The notes below the pieces were generated by a model. The model made no database searches. It saw nothing but the letters and a program-made list of their open reading frames with translations, and was not told the DNA's origin. A stretch of DNA of 64,000 bases from the NCBI RefSeq assembly GCF_042680565.1, contig NZ_JBHUEJ010000015.1:62001-126000 (forward strand). Reading direction: 5' to 3'. Positions 1 through 8,101 of the stretch are shown here, in pieces. Source of the stretch: Ottowia flava (lineage in GTDB: Bacteria; Pseudomonadota; Gammaproteobacteria; Burkholderiales; Burkholderiaceae_C). Numbering within the stretch: position 1 is the stretch's first letter; every line of letters begins with the position of its first letter. A program made the position numbers and the translations under genes.

Positions 1-847
1 TCAGGTCGAGGTACTGCACGTCCGGCAGACCCTGGGTGCCCTCGGCCACGATGCGGTTGAAGCGCGTGGCCCAGTTCGTCACCACCGCAGGCGCCTGGGG
101 CACGGTGCAGGCGGCCAGGTCCAGCGGCTTCATGAAGGCCGCACCAAACGGCGTCACGGTGAAGTCGAACGCGCCGGCCACCAACACGGGGCCGCCGCCC
201 TGGTCCTTGATGCGCTTGACAGCGCTGACCAGCGCATTGGCGGCCTCGTCCACCGCCGCGTCGGCCGCCGCCTGGGTCGGCGCCGCAGCGCCGCGCCCGT
301 TGCTGTCGGTGCCCCAGCACAGGTCGGACAGCTGGGCGTACAGGTCGTTGCTGCCGCCGTCGATCACCACCAGCTGGTCGGCGGCAAAGCGGCCGTGCTG
401 GCTCAGGTAGCGCTCCACCTGCTGCGCCACCGGGGCGACCACGTCGTTGTTGCCCACGCCGCTCTGGCTGGGAAAACGGGCGACGCGCGCGCCGCCTTCG
501 GCGTACCCGTTGCCGCCCAGCACCCTCGCCGTGCCGACGCCCGCGCTGGCGATGCCCGAGGCCGTGGCGTCCAAGGTCAGCGCACGGTTGGGCGACAGCG
601 TCAGCCCATAATGCGCAGCCACGCTTTCGACCCACACCGGCGTCGGGTTGACGGTGAACTTGCCCGGGTTGTCGGGGCGCCCGGTCGCCGGTGCGTAGGT
701 GCCGACGTCGCTCAGGCTGTCGCCAAAGACGGTGATCGATTTGACGCGCACCGCATCGTCATCGCTGCCGCCACCACAGCTGGCCAACACGGCCAGCGCC
801 AGACTGGCGGACGCCACGCGGGCGAAGGTCTTGAAGCGAACAGGCAT
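1..847 (-). CDS. GDSL-family lipase/esterase lipoprotein (3' end cut by window edge)
   Basis: The first 282 codons of an SGNH/GDSL hydrolase are present; the C-terminus lies outside the window. A lipoprotein signal peptide ends in the lipobox L-A-S-C with Cys24 as lipidation site, followed by a Gly/Asp tether (GGGSDDD). Block I is FGDSLSDVG with nucleophile Ser44. A downstream DGGSNDLY stretch fits the later conserved block carrying the oxyanion Asn. The family hydrolyses esters or lipids; a membrane-anchored, outward-facing esterase is likely and the substrate is unknown. The ATG at 845-847 is the only start that keeps a complete signal peptide. The 151 bp upstream gap separates it from folB, which is on the same strand. 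Within that gap, a GC-rich 11-nt unit repeats at 912-940. Confidence 0.88.
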   Translation of the reverse strand, partial: MPVRFKTFARVASASLALAVLASCGGGSDDDAVRVKSITVFGDSLSDVGTYAPATGRPDNPGKFTVNPTPVWVESVAAHYGLTLSPNRALTLDATASGIASAGVGTARVLGGNGYAEGGARVARFPSQSGVGNNDVVAPVAQQVERYLSQHGRFAADQLVVIDGGSNDLYAQLSDLCWGTDSNGRGAAAPTQAAADAAVDEAANALVSAVKRIKDQGGGPVLVAGAFDFTVTPFGAAFMKPLDLAACTVPQAPAVVTNWATRFNRIVAEGTQGLPDVQYLDL

Positions 848-998
848 GGCGCGATCCCCAAAGAAGTGAGTGAGCCAGCGCCCACCTTCCCGGGCCGACG
901 CCACCACGGCCGCCGTGCCGGGGCCGTGCCGGGGCCGTGCCCGCGTTATACCGAAAAAACCGCAGCAGCCAAGCCAGACAAGGCGCCGCGCTGCGGCC

Positions 999-2207
999 CT
1001 ACCAGCGGCCCGCCTCCATCCGTATCGCCACTTCGCAATCGTCAAAGATTTCCAGCTTGGCGATCTTCACGCGCACGCCCAGCACGCCGTGCAAGCCCAG
1101 CAGGCGCTCGCACAGCTTGCCGATCAGCGATTCAAGCAGGTTGACGTGCTCGTCCGTGCATTCGTCGATGATGATCTGGCGCACCTTGCGGTAGTCCAGC
1201 ACGTGGGTGATGTCGTCGTCGCGCGGGCGAAGCGGCTGCGGGCCGAGGTTCAGCTCGGCGTCAACCTGGATCGGCTGCGGCGCGGTTTTTTCCTCGTCGA
1301 GGATGCCCAGGCTGGCGTCAAAGCGCAGGCCGTTCAGCGTCAGCGTCTGGCCGCCGGCGGTGGCGTCGGCAGCCGCGTTCGCTTCTTTTTCAATAGCTGG
1401 CTGCGCAATCGGCTGTAGGGCCGGCGCCGCATTCATCATGGAAAAATCGCGTTCAAAGCGCACCAGGTGCTGGCCGCCGTCGACCAGCAGCGTGGCGCCG
1501 GTGAGCGAGCGGTTGCCCAGCGCAAACACCACCGTGGCGGCCACGTCCTCAGGCGTGGACGAGCGGCCCAACGGGCTCATGCGGTGCAGCTCGGCAAAGC
1601 GCTCGTCGCTCAGCAGATGGCTGGTCAGCGTCAGCCCAGGCGCAACGCCAACCACCCGCACGCGCGGCGCCAGGGCCTGCGCCAGCAGCGTGGTGGCGCT
1701 TTGCAGCGCGGCCTTGCTGAGGGTATAGCTCAAGAAGTCCGGGTTGGGGTTGAACAGCTTCTGGTCCAGCAGGTTGACCACGCAGCCGGTGGCGGGCGGC
1801 GCATCGCGCGCATCCAGGTGCGCGGCCAGGGCCTGCGCCAGCAGCACGGGTGCGGCGGTGTTGGCGTGCAGATGCGCGTCGAGCAAGCGGGTGCTGAAGC
1901 TGGTGGCGTTGTCGAACTCGAACAGCGCGGCGCTGTTGACCACCGCGTCGACCGGGCCGAGCGCGGCGACCACACGCGGCAGCAGCGCGCGGGCTTGCGC
2001 CTCGTCCGCCAGATCGGCATCAAATGCGGCGCCAGCCGGCCCCAACTCTGCGCAGGCAGCTACGGTATCCAGAGCATCCTGGCGCGATCGGTGGTAGTGC
2101 ACGGCGACGCGCCAGCCGGCCGCAGCGCAAGCCAGCGCGATGGCGCGGCCCAGGCGCCGGCCAGCGCCGGTGACGAGCACGGTGCGGGAAAGGGCAGCGG
2201 TGTTCAA
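999..2207 (-). CDS. folB: SDR (FolM/pteridine-reductase-like) - dihydroneopterin aldolase (FolB) fusion
   Basis: A 402-residue two-domain protein is read in one frame. Residues 8-250 are a short-chain dehydrogenase with the cofactor motif TGAGRRLG (13-20), NSA at 91-93 and catalytic YTLSK (Y161, K165). The TGxxxRxG signature is that of pteridine reductase/FolM-type SDRs. Residues 284-402 are dihydroneopterin aldolase, including DYRKVRQII and the C-terminal KIAKLEIFDDCEVA block. Both activities belong to pterin/folate metabolism, so the fusion makes biochemical sense. The linker (about 262-274) is encoded by a copy of the dispersed repeat. The start is uncertain: a TTG at 2207 begins MNTAALSRTVLVTG just before the Rossmann fold and avoids overlap with the divergent methyltransferase gene; the frame is open back to 2291. 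Confidence 0.85.
   Translation of the reverse strand: MNTAALSRTVLVTGAGRRLGRAIALACAAAGWRVAVHYHRSRQDALDTVAACAELGPAGAAFDADLADEAQARALLPRVVAALGPVDAVVNSAALFEFDNATSFSTRLLDAHLHANTAAPVLLAQALAAHLDARDAPPATGCVVNLLDQKLFNPNPDFLSYTLSKAALQSATTLLAQALAPRVRVVGVAPGLTLTSHLLSDERFAELHRMSPLGRSSTPEDVAATVVFALGNRSLTGATLLVDGGQHLVRFERDFSMMNAAPALQPIAQPAIEKEANAAADATAGGQTLTLNGLRFDASLGILDEEKTAPQPIQVDAELNLGPQPLRPRDDDITHVLDYRKVRQIIIDECTDEHVNLLESLIGKLCERLLGLHGVLGVRVKIAKLEIFDDCEVAIRMEAGRW
1386..1422 (+). repeat. Dispersed repeat copy inside the SDR-folB gene
   Basis: It reads AATAGCTGGCTGCGCAATC followed by GGCTGTAGGGCC, matching the window-wide core. It is translated in frame and antisense as linker residues 262-274 of the SDR-FolB fusion. 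Confidence 0.8.
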
Positions 2208-2221
2208 GGACAATCGGGGGT

Positions 2222-3454
2222 GTGAAAAAGACGGAATCCAGTGTAACCAGCGGCGCTGCGGCGAACGGCCTGGCGCAGCCTGCTGACGCATCGGCGCAGG
2301 CCGAGCTGACGGCGCGCATCGCCGACGCCATCCGCGCCGCCGGCGGCTGGATCGGCTTTGACCGCTTCATGCACCTGGCGCTGTACGCGCCGGGGCTGGG
2401 CTACTACGCGCACGGCTCGCGCAAGTTCGGCGCGCTGCCGGGTTCTGGCAGCGACTTCGTGACGGCTCCCGAGCTGTCGCCGCTGTTCGGCCGCGCGCTG
2501 GCCGGGCAGGTGGCCGAAAGCCTGCGCGCCACCGGCACCGACGCGGTGTGGGAGTTCGGCGCCGGCAGCGGCGCGCTGGCCGAGCAGCTGATCACCGGCC
2601 TGGCCGCGCTGGGCCAGCCGCTGGCGCGCTACACCATCGTCGATGTGTCCGGCAGCCTGCGCGCGCGCCAGCAAGAGCGCCTGGCGCCACTGCTGGCCGC
2701 GCACCCGGGTTTGCAGATCGACTGGGCCGATCGCCTGCCCGAGGCGCTGCGCGGCGTGGTGGTCGGCAACGAAGTGTTGGACGCCATGCCGGTGCAGCTG
2801 CTGGCGCGTGTGGACGGGCAGTGGATGGAGCGCGGCGTGGCGCTTTCAGATGCTTTTGAGGCCACAGCCCTACAACCACGAGCGCAAGCAGCTACCGATT
2901 CAGTAGCACCCTTCGTCTGGTCCGACCGCCCGACCGAGCTGCGCCCGCCCTTTGATGTGGAAGGCGAACACGACTTTCTCACCGAAATCCACCTTCAGGC
3001 GCGTGCCTTCATCACCACGCTGGCCGAGGCGCTGGTGCGCGGCGGCGCGGGCGCGGCGTTCTTCATCGACTACGGCTTTCCCGAGGCCGAGTACTACCAC
3101 CCGCAGCGCCACATGGGCACGCTGGTCTGCCACCGCGCGCACCAGGTCGACGACGACCCGCTGAGCGCCGTGGGCGCCAAGGACATCACCGCGCACGTCA
3201 ACTTCACCGACGTGGCACTGGCCGCGCAGGACGCGGGGCTCGACGTGCTGGGCTACACCAGCCAGGCGCGTTTTTTGCTGAACTGCGGCATCGCCCAGGC
3301 CATGGAAGCGGCCGACCTGCCGACCCGCGCCAACGCCATGAAGCTGCTGACCGAGCACGAGATGGGCGAGCTGTTCAAGGTGATCGGCTTCGCCACGCCA
3401 GGGCACCCGGCGGCGCTGGGCTTTGCCGCGGGCGACCGCGTGCACCGGCTCTGA
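2222..3454 (+). CDS. MidA/NDUFAF7-family SAM-dependent methyltransferase
   Basis: A 410-residue class I methyltransferase of the DUF185 (MidA/NDUFAF7) family, which in mitochondria methylates an Arg of a complex I subunit; the bacterial substrate is not established. The SAM-binding loop is WEFGAGSGALAEQL, followed by YTIVDVSGSLRARQ and GNEVLDAMPV. The late segment FIDYGFPEAEYYHPQR is typical of the family. Translation starts at GTG (2222). The gene is divergent from the SDR-folB fusion, with 14 bp between the chosen starts, and is followed 3 bp after its stop by the DUF2905 gene, so the two are probably co-transcribed. Residues 210-229 are encoded by a dispersed repeat copy, an insertion between conserved blocks. 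Confidence 0.88.
   Translation: MKKTESSVTSGAAANGLAQPADASAQAELTARIADAIRAAGGWIGFDRFMHLALYAPGLGYYAHGSRKFGALPGSGSDFVTAPELSPLFGRALAGQVAESLRATGTDAVWEFGAGSGALAEQLITGLAALGQPLARYTIVDVSGSLRARQQERLAPLLAAHPGLQIDWADRLPEALRGVVVGNEVLDAMPVQLLARVDGQWMERGVALSDAFEATALQPRAQAATDSVAPFVWSDRPTELRPPFDVEGEHDFLTEIHLQARAFITTLAEALVRGGAGAAFFIDYGFPEAEYYHPQRHMGTLVCHRAHQVDDDPLSAVGAKDITAHVNFTDVALAAQDAGLDVLGYTSQARFLLNCGIAQAMEAADLPTRANAMKLLTEHEMGELFKVIGFATPGHPAALGFAAGDRVHRL
2849..2907 (-). repeat. Dispersed repeat copy inside the methyltransferase gene
   Basis: It carries GCCCTACAACCACGAGCGCA followed by AGCAGCTACC, the complement of the window-wide core. It stays in frame and encodes an Ala/Gln-rich insertion at residues 210-229. 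Confidence 0.82.
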
Positions 3455-3457
3455 CCC

Positions 3458-3652
3458 ATGATCCGCTGGGTCATCGTCATCTTCCTGGCGCTGATGCTGA
3501 TCAGCTGGTTCACGCCGTTTTTGAACAAGCTGGGCTTCGGCCGGCTGCCGGGCGACTTCCGCTTCAGGCTGTTCGGGCGCGAGTGGTTCATCCCGCTGAC
3601 GACGACGCTGATCCTGAGCGGTGTGGCCAGCCTGATTGCGCGGCTGCTGTAG
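3458..3652 (+). CDS. DUF2905 small membrane protein
   Basis: A 64-residue inner-membrane protein with two hydrophobic helices (about 3-22 and 46-63) flanking the conserved cytoplasmic stretch LPGDFRFRLFGREWFIPL. This layout and motif define the DUF2905 family, whose function is unknown. It starts 3 bp after the stop of the MidA-type gene, so translation is probably coupled to it. Confidence 0.85.
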   Translation: MIRWVIVIFLALMLISWFTPFLNKLGFGRLPGDFRFRLFGREWFIPLTTTLILSGVASLIARLL

Positions 3653-3674
3653 GCCCAGGCGACTTCAGCGAACT

Positions 3675-3720
3675 CACTTTTCGATAGCTTCTTGCGCAGT
3701 TTGGGCAAGGGCTACAAGCC
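3675..3720 (+). repeat. Dispersed repeat copy, intergenic
   Basis: It reads TTTTCGATAGCTTCTTGCGC, then CAGTTTGGGCAAGGGCTACAA. It sits in the short convergent gap between the DUF2905 gene and the phospholipase-D-like gene. Confidence 0.75.
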
Positions 3721-3728
3721 GATTTTCC

Positions 3729-5441
3729 TCACAACATTTCGTCAGGCGCCAACGGCCCCAGCAGCTGCAGCACCATGCGCAGGCCCAGGCTGGCGTCGGG
3801 CTCGCTGCGCGCGTCTTCGAAGGGCGCGTCCGGCGGCGCGCGCCAGCGCAGCTGGTCTTCGGCGGTGAGCTCCATCTTCCAGGCGCTGTCGTCCAGCGTG
3901 TCGTCGATCTTGGCGGTGGCCTCGCGCGACAGGGCCACGCTGCGCACGACCAGCGCGACCTCGGTGTTCTGCAGCTTGGAGCGCAGGTCGAGGTTCATCG
4001 AGCCGATGCTGATCACGCGCCCGTCGATGATGAATATCTTGGAATGTAGGCTGGCCTTGGAGCCGCCCGCGCCCGAGCCGAACACCGTGCGGTCGAGCTT
4101 GGCGCCCTGCAGCGCGCGCATCTCGTACAGCTCGACCCCCAGGCGGATCAGGTCCTTGCGGTAGCGCGCATAGCCCACGTGGGCCAGCGGCGCGTCGTTG
4201 GACGCCAGCGAATTGGTCAGCACCCGCACGCGCACGCCGCGCGCGCGCATGGCGGCAAACACCTTCATCATCTCGGGCCCCGGCACGAAGTATGGCGAGA
4301 CGATGAGCGCGTCGCGCCGGGCGCTTTGCATCAGCGCCAGCATGCCGTCGACCACGGTGTCGTCGGTGTGCTCGTCGTTCAATTCCGGCACGAGCTTGGA
4401 GGGCTTGTCCACCAGCAACAGCGCCGGCGCCCAGGTCAGCTGTAGCGTGTCCAGATCCATGGCCGGGGGCAGCAAGGGCGGGCCGACAGCGTCCGAAGGC
4501 GCGGACGCGGCCGCCTCGGGGCCGTGGTGGCCGTTGGCCGAGGGCGCTGAAGCGGTCTCCGCACCGGCGGCCCCGGCGGTCTGTGCGCCCGCGGTGGCCG
4601 ACGCCGCCGGCCGGGCGGGAGCGGTCGAGTGGTACAGCGCGCGCAGCTCGTCCGGCGTGATGAGCGACTGCACCGGGTAGGCGAGCGGATTGTTCCAGTA
4701 GTTGTCGAAGCTGAGCGACATGGCCCGCACCACCGGGCCGACGGCGAGCACGTCCATGTCGACGAAATTGCTGCCGTCGGCGGTGCCGAAGTAGGAATCG
4801 CCCAGGTTGCGCCCCCCGGTGATGCCCCAGGCGTTGTCGGCGATGTACAGCTTGTTGTGCATGCGGTGCTGGATGCGCTTGAAGTCGCCCAGCGAACCCA
4901 GCGCCCGCAGCGCCCCTGCGCCGCGCCCGCCCGGCAGCGGGTTGAACATGCGCATCTCCACGTTGGGCAGAAAGGCCATGGCCATGACCAGCGCGTTGCG
5001 GCCGGTGGAATTGAAGTCGTCCAGCAGGATGCGCACGCGCACCCCGCGCGCGGCGGCCGCGCGCACCGCGGTGAGCAGCTCGCGCGTGCTGGCGTCGGCG
5101 TGGATGGCGTAGTACTGGATGTCGAGCGTGCGGGCCGCGCGCTCGGTCAGCGCGAGGCGGCTGCTGTAGGCCTCGTTGGGCGAGCCGATCAGGGCAAACC
5201 CCGAATCGCCGTCCTGCTCGGCGCGCGCCGACGCTGGCCGCCGCGCATCGGCCAGCGCGCCCAGCGGCGTGCCCTGCGGCTGCGCCAGGGCGTGCGATTC
5301 GGGCCGCGCCACATCGGTCGGCAGGCTGCCGCAACCCGGCAAAGGCAAGAGCGCGACCAACAACGACGCCGTGCAGCCCAACCGACGCAGGAGTCCGCGC
5401 GGCTTGAGGGCTTGAGGTATCGGCGGGGTGAATGTCGTCAT
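3729..5441 (-). CDS. Phospholipase D / cardiolipin synthase C-like lipoprotein
   Basis: A 570-residue protein with two HKD catalytic motifs: HNKLYIADN (H195, K197, D202) followed by GGRN, and HSKIFIIDG (H466, K468, D473) followed by GSMNLD. Paired HKD domains of this arrangement resemble ClsC (YmdC), which makes cardiolipin from phosphatidylglycerol and phosphatidylethanolamine. An N-terminal signal ends in the lipobox L-P-G-C with Cys37. Residues about 275-318 are an Ala/Ser/Gly-rich low-complexity insertion between the two domains. A role in envelope phospholipid remodelling is inferred from the family. The gene is monocistronic and convergent with the DUF2905 gene. Confidence 0.85.
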   Translation of the reverse strand: MTTFTPPIPQALKPRGLLRRLGCTASLLVALLPLPGCGSLPTDVARPESHALAQPQGTPLGALADARRPASARAEQDGDSGFALIGSPNEAYSSRLALTERAARTLDIQYYAIHADASTRELLTAVRAAAARGVRVRILLDDFNSTGRNALVMAMAFLPNVEMRMFNPLPGGRGAGALRALGSLGDFKRIQHRMHNKLYIADNAWGITGGRNLGDSYFGTADGSNFVDMDVLAVGPVVRAMSLSFDNYWNNPLAYPVQSLITPDELRALYHSTAPARPAASATAGAQTAGAAGAETASAPSANGHHGPEAAASAPSDAVGPPLLPPAMDLDTLQLTWAPALLLVDKPSKLVPELNDEHTDDTVVDGMLALMQSARRDALIVSPYFVPGPEMMKVFAAMRARGVRVRVLTNSLASNDAPLAHVGYARYRKDLIRLGVELYEMRALQGAKLDRTVFGSGAGGSKASLHSKIFIIDGRVISIGSMNLDLRSKLQNTEVALVVRSVALSREATAKIDDTLDDSAWKMELTAEDQLRWRAPPDAPFEDARSEPDASLGLRMVLQLLGPLAPDEML

Positions 5442-5552
5442 CGCACGTCCGGTGAATGGCAGGCAGAAATCATAGTCAGCGCCCTGCGCCGCAGCTGTCG
5501 GACGACGGCCTCACCTGCGCTGCGAAAGCGCGCCCGAGGTCGGCCAGACAGC

Positions 5553-5577
5553 AAAAAACCGCCCGAGGGCGGCCTTT
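5553..5577 (-). terminator. Rho-independent terminator of the yegP-type gene
   Basis: On the - strand a perfect 6-bp GC stem (GGGCGG/CCGCCC arms at 5559-5564 and 5567-5572) with a two-base loop is followed by six T residues, 34 bp after the stop codon. Confidence 0.9.
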
Positions 5578-5610
5578 CGAGGTGAGTGCGCGCTTCGAAC
5601 GCCCAGCTGA

Positions 5611-5946
5611 TCAGGCCGTCTGGTCGTCCACGCTGGCGGCGGGTGCGTTGGTCACGCACGACTGGATGCCGTTGTCGCGGGCCGATTCGCTGGAATACAT
5701 CTGGCTCTGGCCGATGACCTGACCATTGCCGGCCTTGAGCGTGAAATACGGCGAGCCATCCTTGGCGACCAGCTTCTCGTAACGGGCTGCGTCGCCACCG
5801 TTCTTCTTGACCGATTCGATGCCGTTGACCGCGCTGGCCTTGGCTTCGTACATCTCGCTGGTGAGGATGGTCTGACCGTTGCCGGCCAGCAGGGAGAAAT
5901 GGAACTTGTCGTTCTTGGACTTCTTCAGTTCAAACTTGCCTGCCAT
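5611..5946 (-). CDS. YegP-family protein (two DUF1508 repeats)
   Basis: A 111-residue protein of two tandem DUF1508 units. Unit 1 contains FHFSLLAGNGQTILTSEMY (16-33 region) and NGIESVKKNG; unit 2 contains PYFTLKAGNGQVIGQSQMY and DNGIQSCVTN. The family has a small fold of unknown function. The ATG at 5944-5946 is preceded by a strong ribosome binding site (AAGGAG) and by a good promoter, and the gene has its own terminator, so it is an independent transcription unit. An in-frame ATG further upstream lacks this support. Confidence 0.88.
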   Translation of the reverse strand: MAGKFELKKSKNDKFHFSLLAGNGQTILTSEMYEAKASAVNGIESVKKNGGDAARYEKLVAKDGSPYFTLKAGNGQVIGQSQMYSSESARDNGIQSCVTNAPAASVDDQTA

Positions 5947-5989
5947 GAAAACTCCTTCGTTGGCGCCAAAGCACGGTTGGCTGGCGCGC

Positions 5990-6018
5990 ATTGTGGCCGC
6001 CTGGGCATGACATTTCAA
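5990..6018 (-). promoter_or_regulatory. Sigma70-type promoter of the yegP-type gene
   Basis: On the - strand TTGAAA (6013-6018) and CACAAT (5990-5995) are separated by 17 nt, 44 bp upstream of the chosen ATG. No other gene intervenes. Confidence 0.6.
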
Positions 6019-6088
6019 CCCGGCAAGCGCGCGGCGTGCGATACCGCACAGGCCTGTCGCGGATCGGCCAAAACCCGGGGGAGGATGG

Positions 6089-7243
6089 TCAGCTCTGGAT
6101 CAGGCGCCGCGATTTCGATACCGACAGCAGCATGCCGAGCGCCAGGCCAAGCGTCACCATCGCCGTGCCGCCATAGCTGATGAAGGGCAGCGGCACGCCC
6201 ACCACGGGCAGGATGCCGCTCACCATGCCCATGTTGACAAAGGCGTAGGTGAAGAAGATGGTCGTCAGCGCTGCGGCGAGGAGGCGCGCGAACAGCGTCG
6301 GGCCATCGGCCGCGATCATGAGGCCGCGCAGGATCAGGAAGGTGAAGCCCGCCAGCAGCGTCAGGTTGCCGATCAGCCCGAATTCCTCGGAATAGGCGGC
6401 AAAGATGAAGTCGGTCGTGCGCTCGGGGATGAACTCCAGGTGCGTCTGCGTGCCCTGCATGAAGCCCTTGCCGTGCAGCCCCCCCGAGCCGATGGCGATC
6501 ATGCCCTGCAGGATGTGGAAGCCCTTGCCCAGCGGGTCGCGCGTAGGGTCCATCAGGGTGCACACGCGCTGACGCTGGTACTCGTGCAGCACCACCCAGT
6601 CGACGCCATCGGCGCACAGCTCGGTCTCGAAGCTCAGCAGCAGGACGATGCCGACGATGCCGATCAGCACAGGGGGCAGCACCAGCTTCCAGGGCAGGCC
6701 GGCGAAGAAGATCACGGCCAGGCCCGCCGCCATGACCAGCAGCGCGGTGCCAAGGTCGGGCTGCTTCATGATCAGGCCCACCGGCACCGCCAGCAACGCA
6801 AACGCGACGACGAAATCCACCGGGCGGGTCTGCCCTTCGCGCCGATGGAACCACCACGCCAGCATCAGCGGCATGGCGATCTTGAGCAGCTCGCTGGGCT
6901 GAATGACGATGCCCAGATTGATCCAGCGCGTGGCGCCCTTCTTGGTGATGCCAAAGAACTCGACGCCCAGCAACAGCACCACGCCCACGACGTAGAGCGG
7001 CACCGCCATGCTCATCAGCCGCTGGGGCGACACCTGCGCCACCACGAACATGATGCTGGCTGCGATCAGCATGTTGCGGCCGTGGTCGATGAAGCGGGTG
7101 CCGTGATCGAACCCCGATGAGTACATCGCCGTCAGCCCCATGCCGGCCAGCGTCAGCACCGCCAGCAGCAGCCAGAAATCGAACCCGCGCAGGAACGGCA
7201 GGACGCGCCGCCAGACCGAAGGACGTTCGAAAACCACTGCCAT
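6089..7243 (-). CDS. rodA: Rod-shape SEDS glycosyltransferase RodA
   Basis: A 384-residue SEDS-family polytopic membrane protein. RodA polymerises lipid II into peptidoglycan with a class B PBP during side-wall growth. Family blocks seen: GATRWINLG near 130, KQPDLGTALL, and the C-terminal GVPLPFISYGGTAM. The N-terminus FDFWLLLAVLTLAGMGLTAMYSSG is typical of RodA rather than FtsW, and a distinct FtsW is encoded in the dcw cluster. The usual upstream partners (mreBCD and the PBP2 gene) are not in this window; the gene stands alone and divergent from the esterase gene, so a promoter should lie in 7244-7336. Confidence 0.93.
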   Translation of the reverse strand: MAVVFERPSVWRRVLPFLRGFDFWLLLAVLTLAGMGLTAMYSSGFDHGTRFIDHGRNMLIAASIMFVVAQVSPQRLMSMAVPLYVVGVVLLLGVEFFGITKKGATRWINLGIVIQPSELLKIAMPLMLAWWFHRREGQTRPVDFVVAFALLAVPVGLIMKQPDLGTALLVMAAGLAVIFFAGLPWKLVLPPVLIGIVGIVLLLSFETELCADGVDWVVLHEYQRQRVCTLMDPTRDPLGKGFHILQGMIAIGSGGLHGKGFMQGTQTHLEFIPERTTDFIFAAYSEEFGLIGNLTLLAGFTFLILRGLMIAADGPTLFARLLAAALTTIFFTYAFVNMGMVSGILPVVGVPLPFISYGGTAMVTLGLALGMLLSVSKSRRLIQS

Positions 7244-7336
7244 GCCGAATTATCCCCCGGCGACACCCGCATGCAGGCTGCACGGCGACGCAAAAAGCCG
7301 CGAGAGGTGCCAAAGCCACCCGCTACCATCGCCCGC

Positions 7337-7927
7337 ATGGCCACCACGCACCTGCTCTACCTGCACGGCTTTCGCTCATCCCCGCAATCGACCAAGGCGC
7401 GCAGGGTCGGCGAACGCGTGCAGGCCAAGCACCCGGGCGTCACCTGGTGGTGCCCGCAATTGCCGCCGTCGCCAAGCGAGGCCGCCGCGCTGATCCAGCA
7501 AGGCGTGGCCGACTGGCCGCGCGGGCAGATGGCGGTCTGCGGCTCGTCCCTGGGCGGGTTTTACGCCACCTGGCTGGCCGAGCAGGCCGGCTGCAAGGCG
7601 GTGCTGCTGAACCCGGCCATCGACCCGGCGCGCGACCTGGCCGGCTACATCGGCGAGCAGACCGCCTGGCACGACCCGGACGAGCGCTTCTTCTTCCGCC
7701 CCGAGTACATCGGCGAGTTGCGCGCCCTGCAAACCGGCCCCCTCACCCGCCCCGAGCGCTACTTCGCGGTGATCGCCAAGGGCGACGAGTTGCTCGACTG
7801 GCGCGAGATGACCGGCCGCTACCCCGGCGCGCAGATTCGCCTGCTGGAAGGCAGCGACCACGCCCTCAGCGATTTCGACCAGCACATCGACGCCGTGTTC
7901 GACTTTCTGGAACTTGCGCCCGCCTGA
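7337..7927 (+). CDS. YqiA/YcfP-type alpha/beta-hydrolase esterase
   Basis: A 196-residue alpha/beta hydrolase. It opens with LLYLHGFRSSPQS, the oxyanion-hole strand typical of the YqiA/YcfP (UPF0227) family. The nucleophile elbow is CGSSLGGFYA, and a late GSDHALSDF supplies the His; the Asp is probably in the AKGDELLDW stretch. YqiA hydrolyses short-chain and palmitoyl-CoA esters in vitro; the substrate here is unknown. The ATG at 7337 was preferred over in-frame starts further upstream because it begins directly at the first beta strand. Confidence 0.82.
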   Translation: MATTHLLYLHGFRSSPQSTKARRVGERVQAKHPGVTWWCPQLPPSPSEAAALIQQGVADWPRGQMAVCGSSLGGFYATWLAEQAGCKAVLLNPAIDPARDLAGYIGEQTAWHDPDERFFFRPEYIGELRALQTGPLTRPERYFAVIAKGDELLDWREMTGRYPGAQIRLLEGSDHALSDFDQHIDAVFDFLELAPA

Positions 7928-7986
7928 GTGCTCTTTCTGAGAATGTGCCGCGCAAAAGCCCTCTCGCAGGGTCTGTTCAGCACATC

Positions 7987-8040
7987 TTTTTTGATAGCTG
8001 CCCGCGCGACACAGGCGCCGCTTTCAGCCACTTTTATTCA
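7987..8040 (+). repeat. Dispersed repeat copy upstream of the cytochrome b561 gene
   Basis: It contains TTTTTTGATAGCTGCCCGCG, followed by a GCGCCGCTTTCAGCCAC tail resembling the longer variant of the repeat. It lies between the esterase and cytochrome genes. Confidence 0.7.
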
Positions 8041-8101
8041 AATCAACCCGGCAACGTGGTACCTGCGCGCCACCGAAGCCGTCTGCCTGCAAGGAACCTC
8101 A

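Noticed and set aside
912..940. Tandem GC-rich 11-nt repeats upstream of the GDSL gene
   Set aside because: Only about three units, and no relation to a promoter or known operator could be seen. They are mentioned under the gene but not reported as an element.
3742..5334. A 530-codon frame on - overlapping the phospholipase-D-like gene
   Set aside because: It is a shifted frame of the same strand with Arg/Ala/Gly-rich composition; the HKD motifs are in the other frame.
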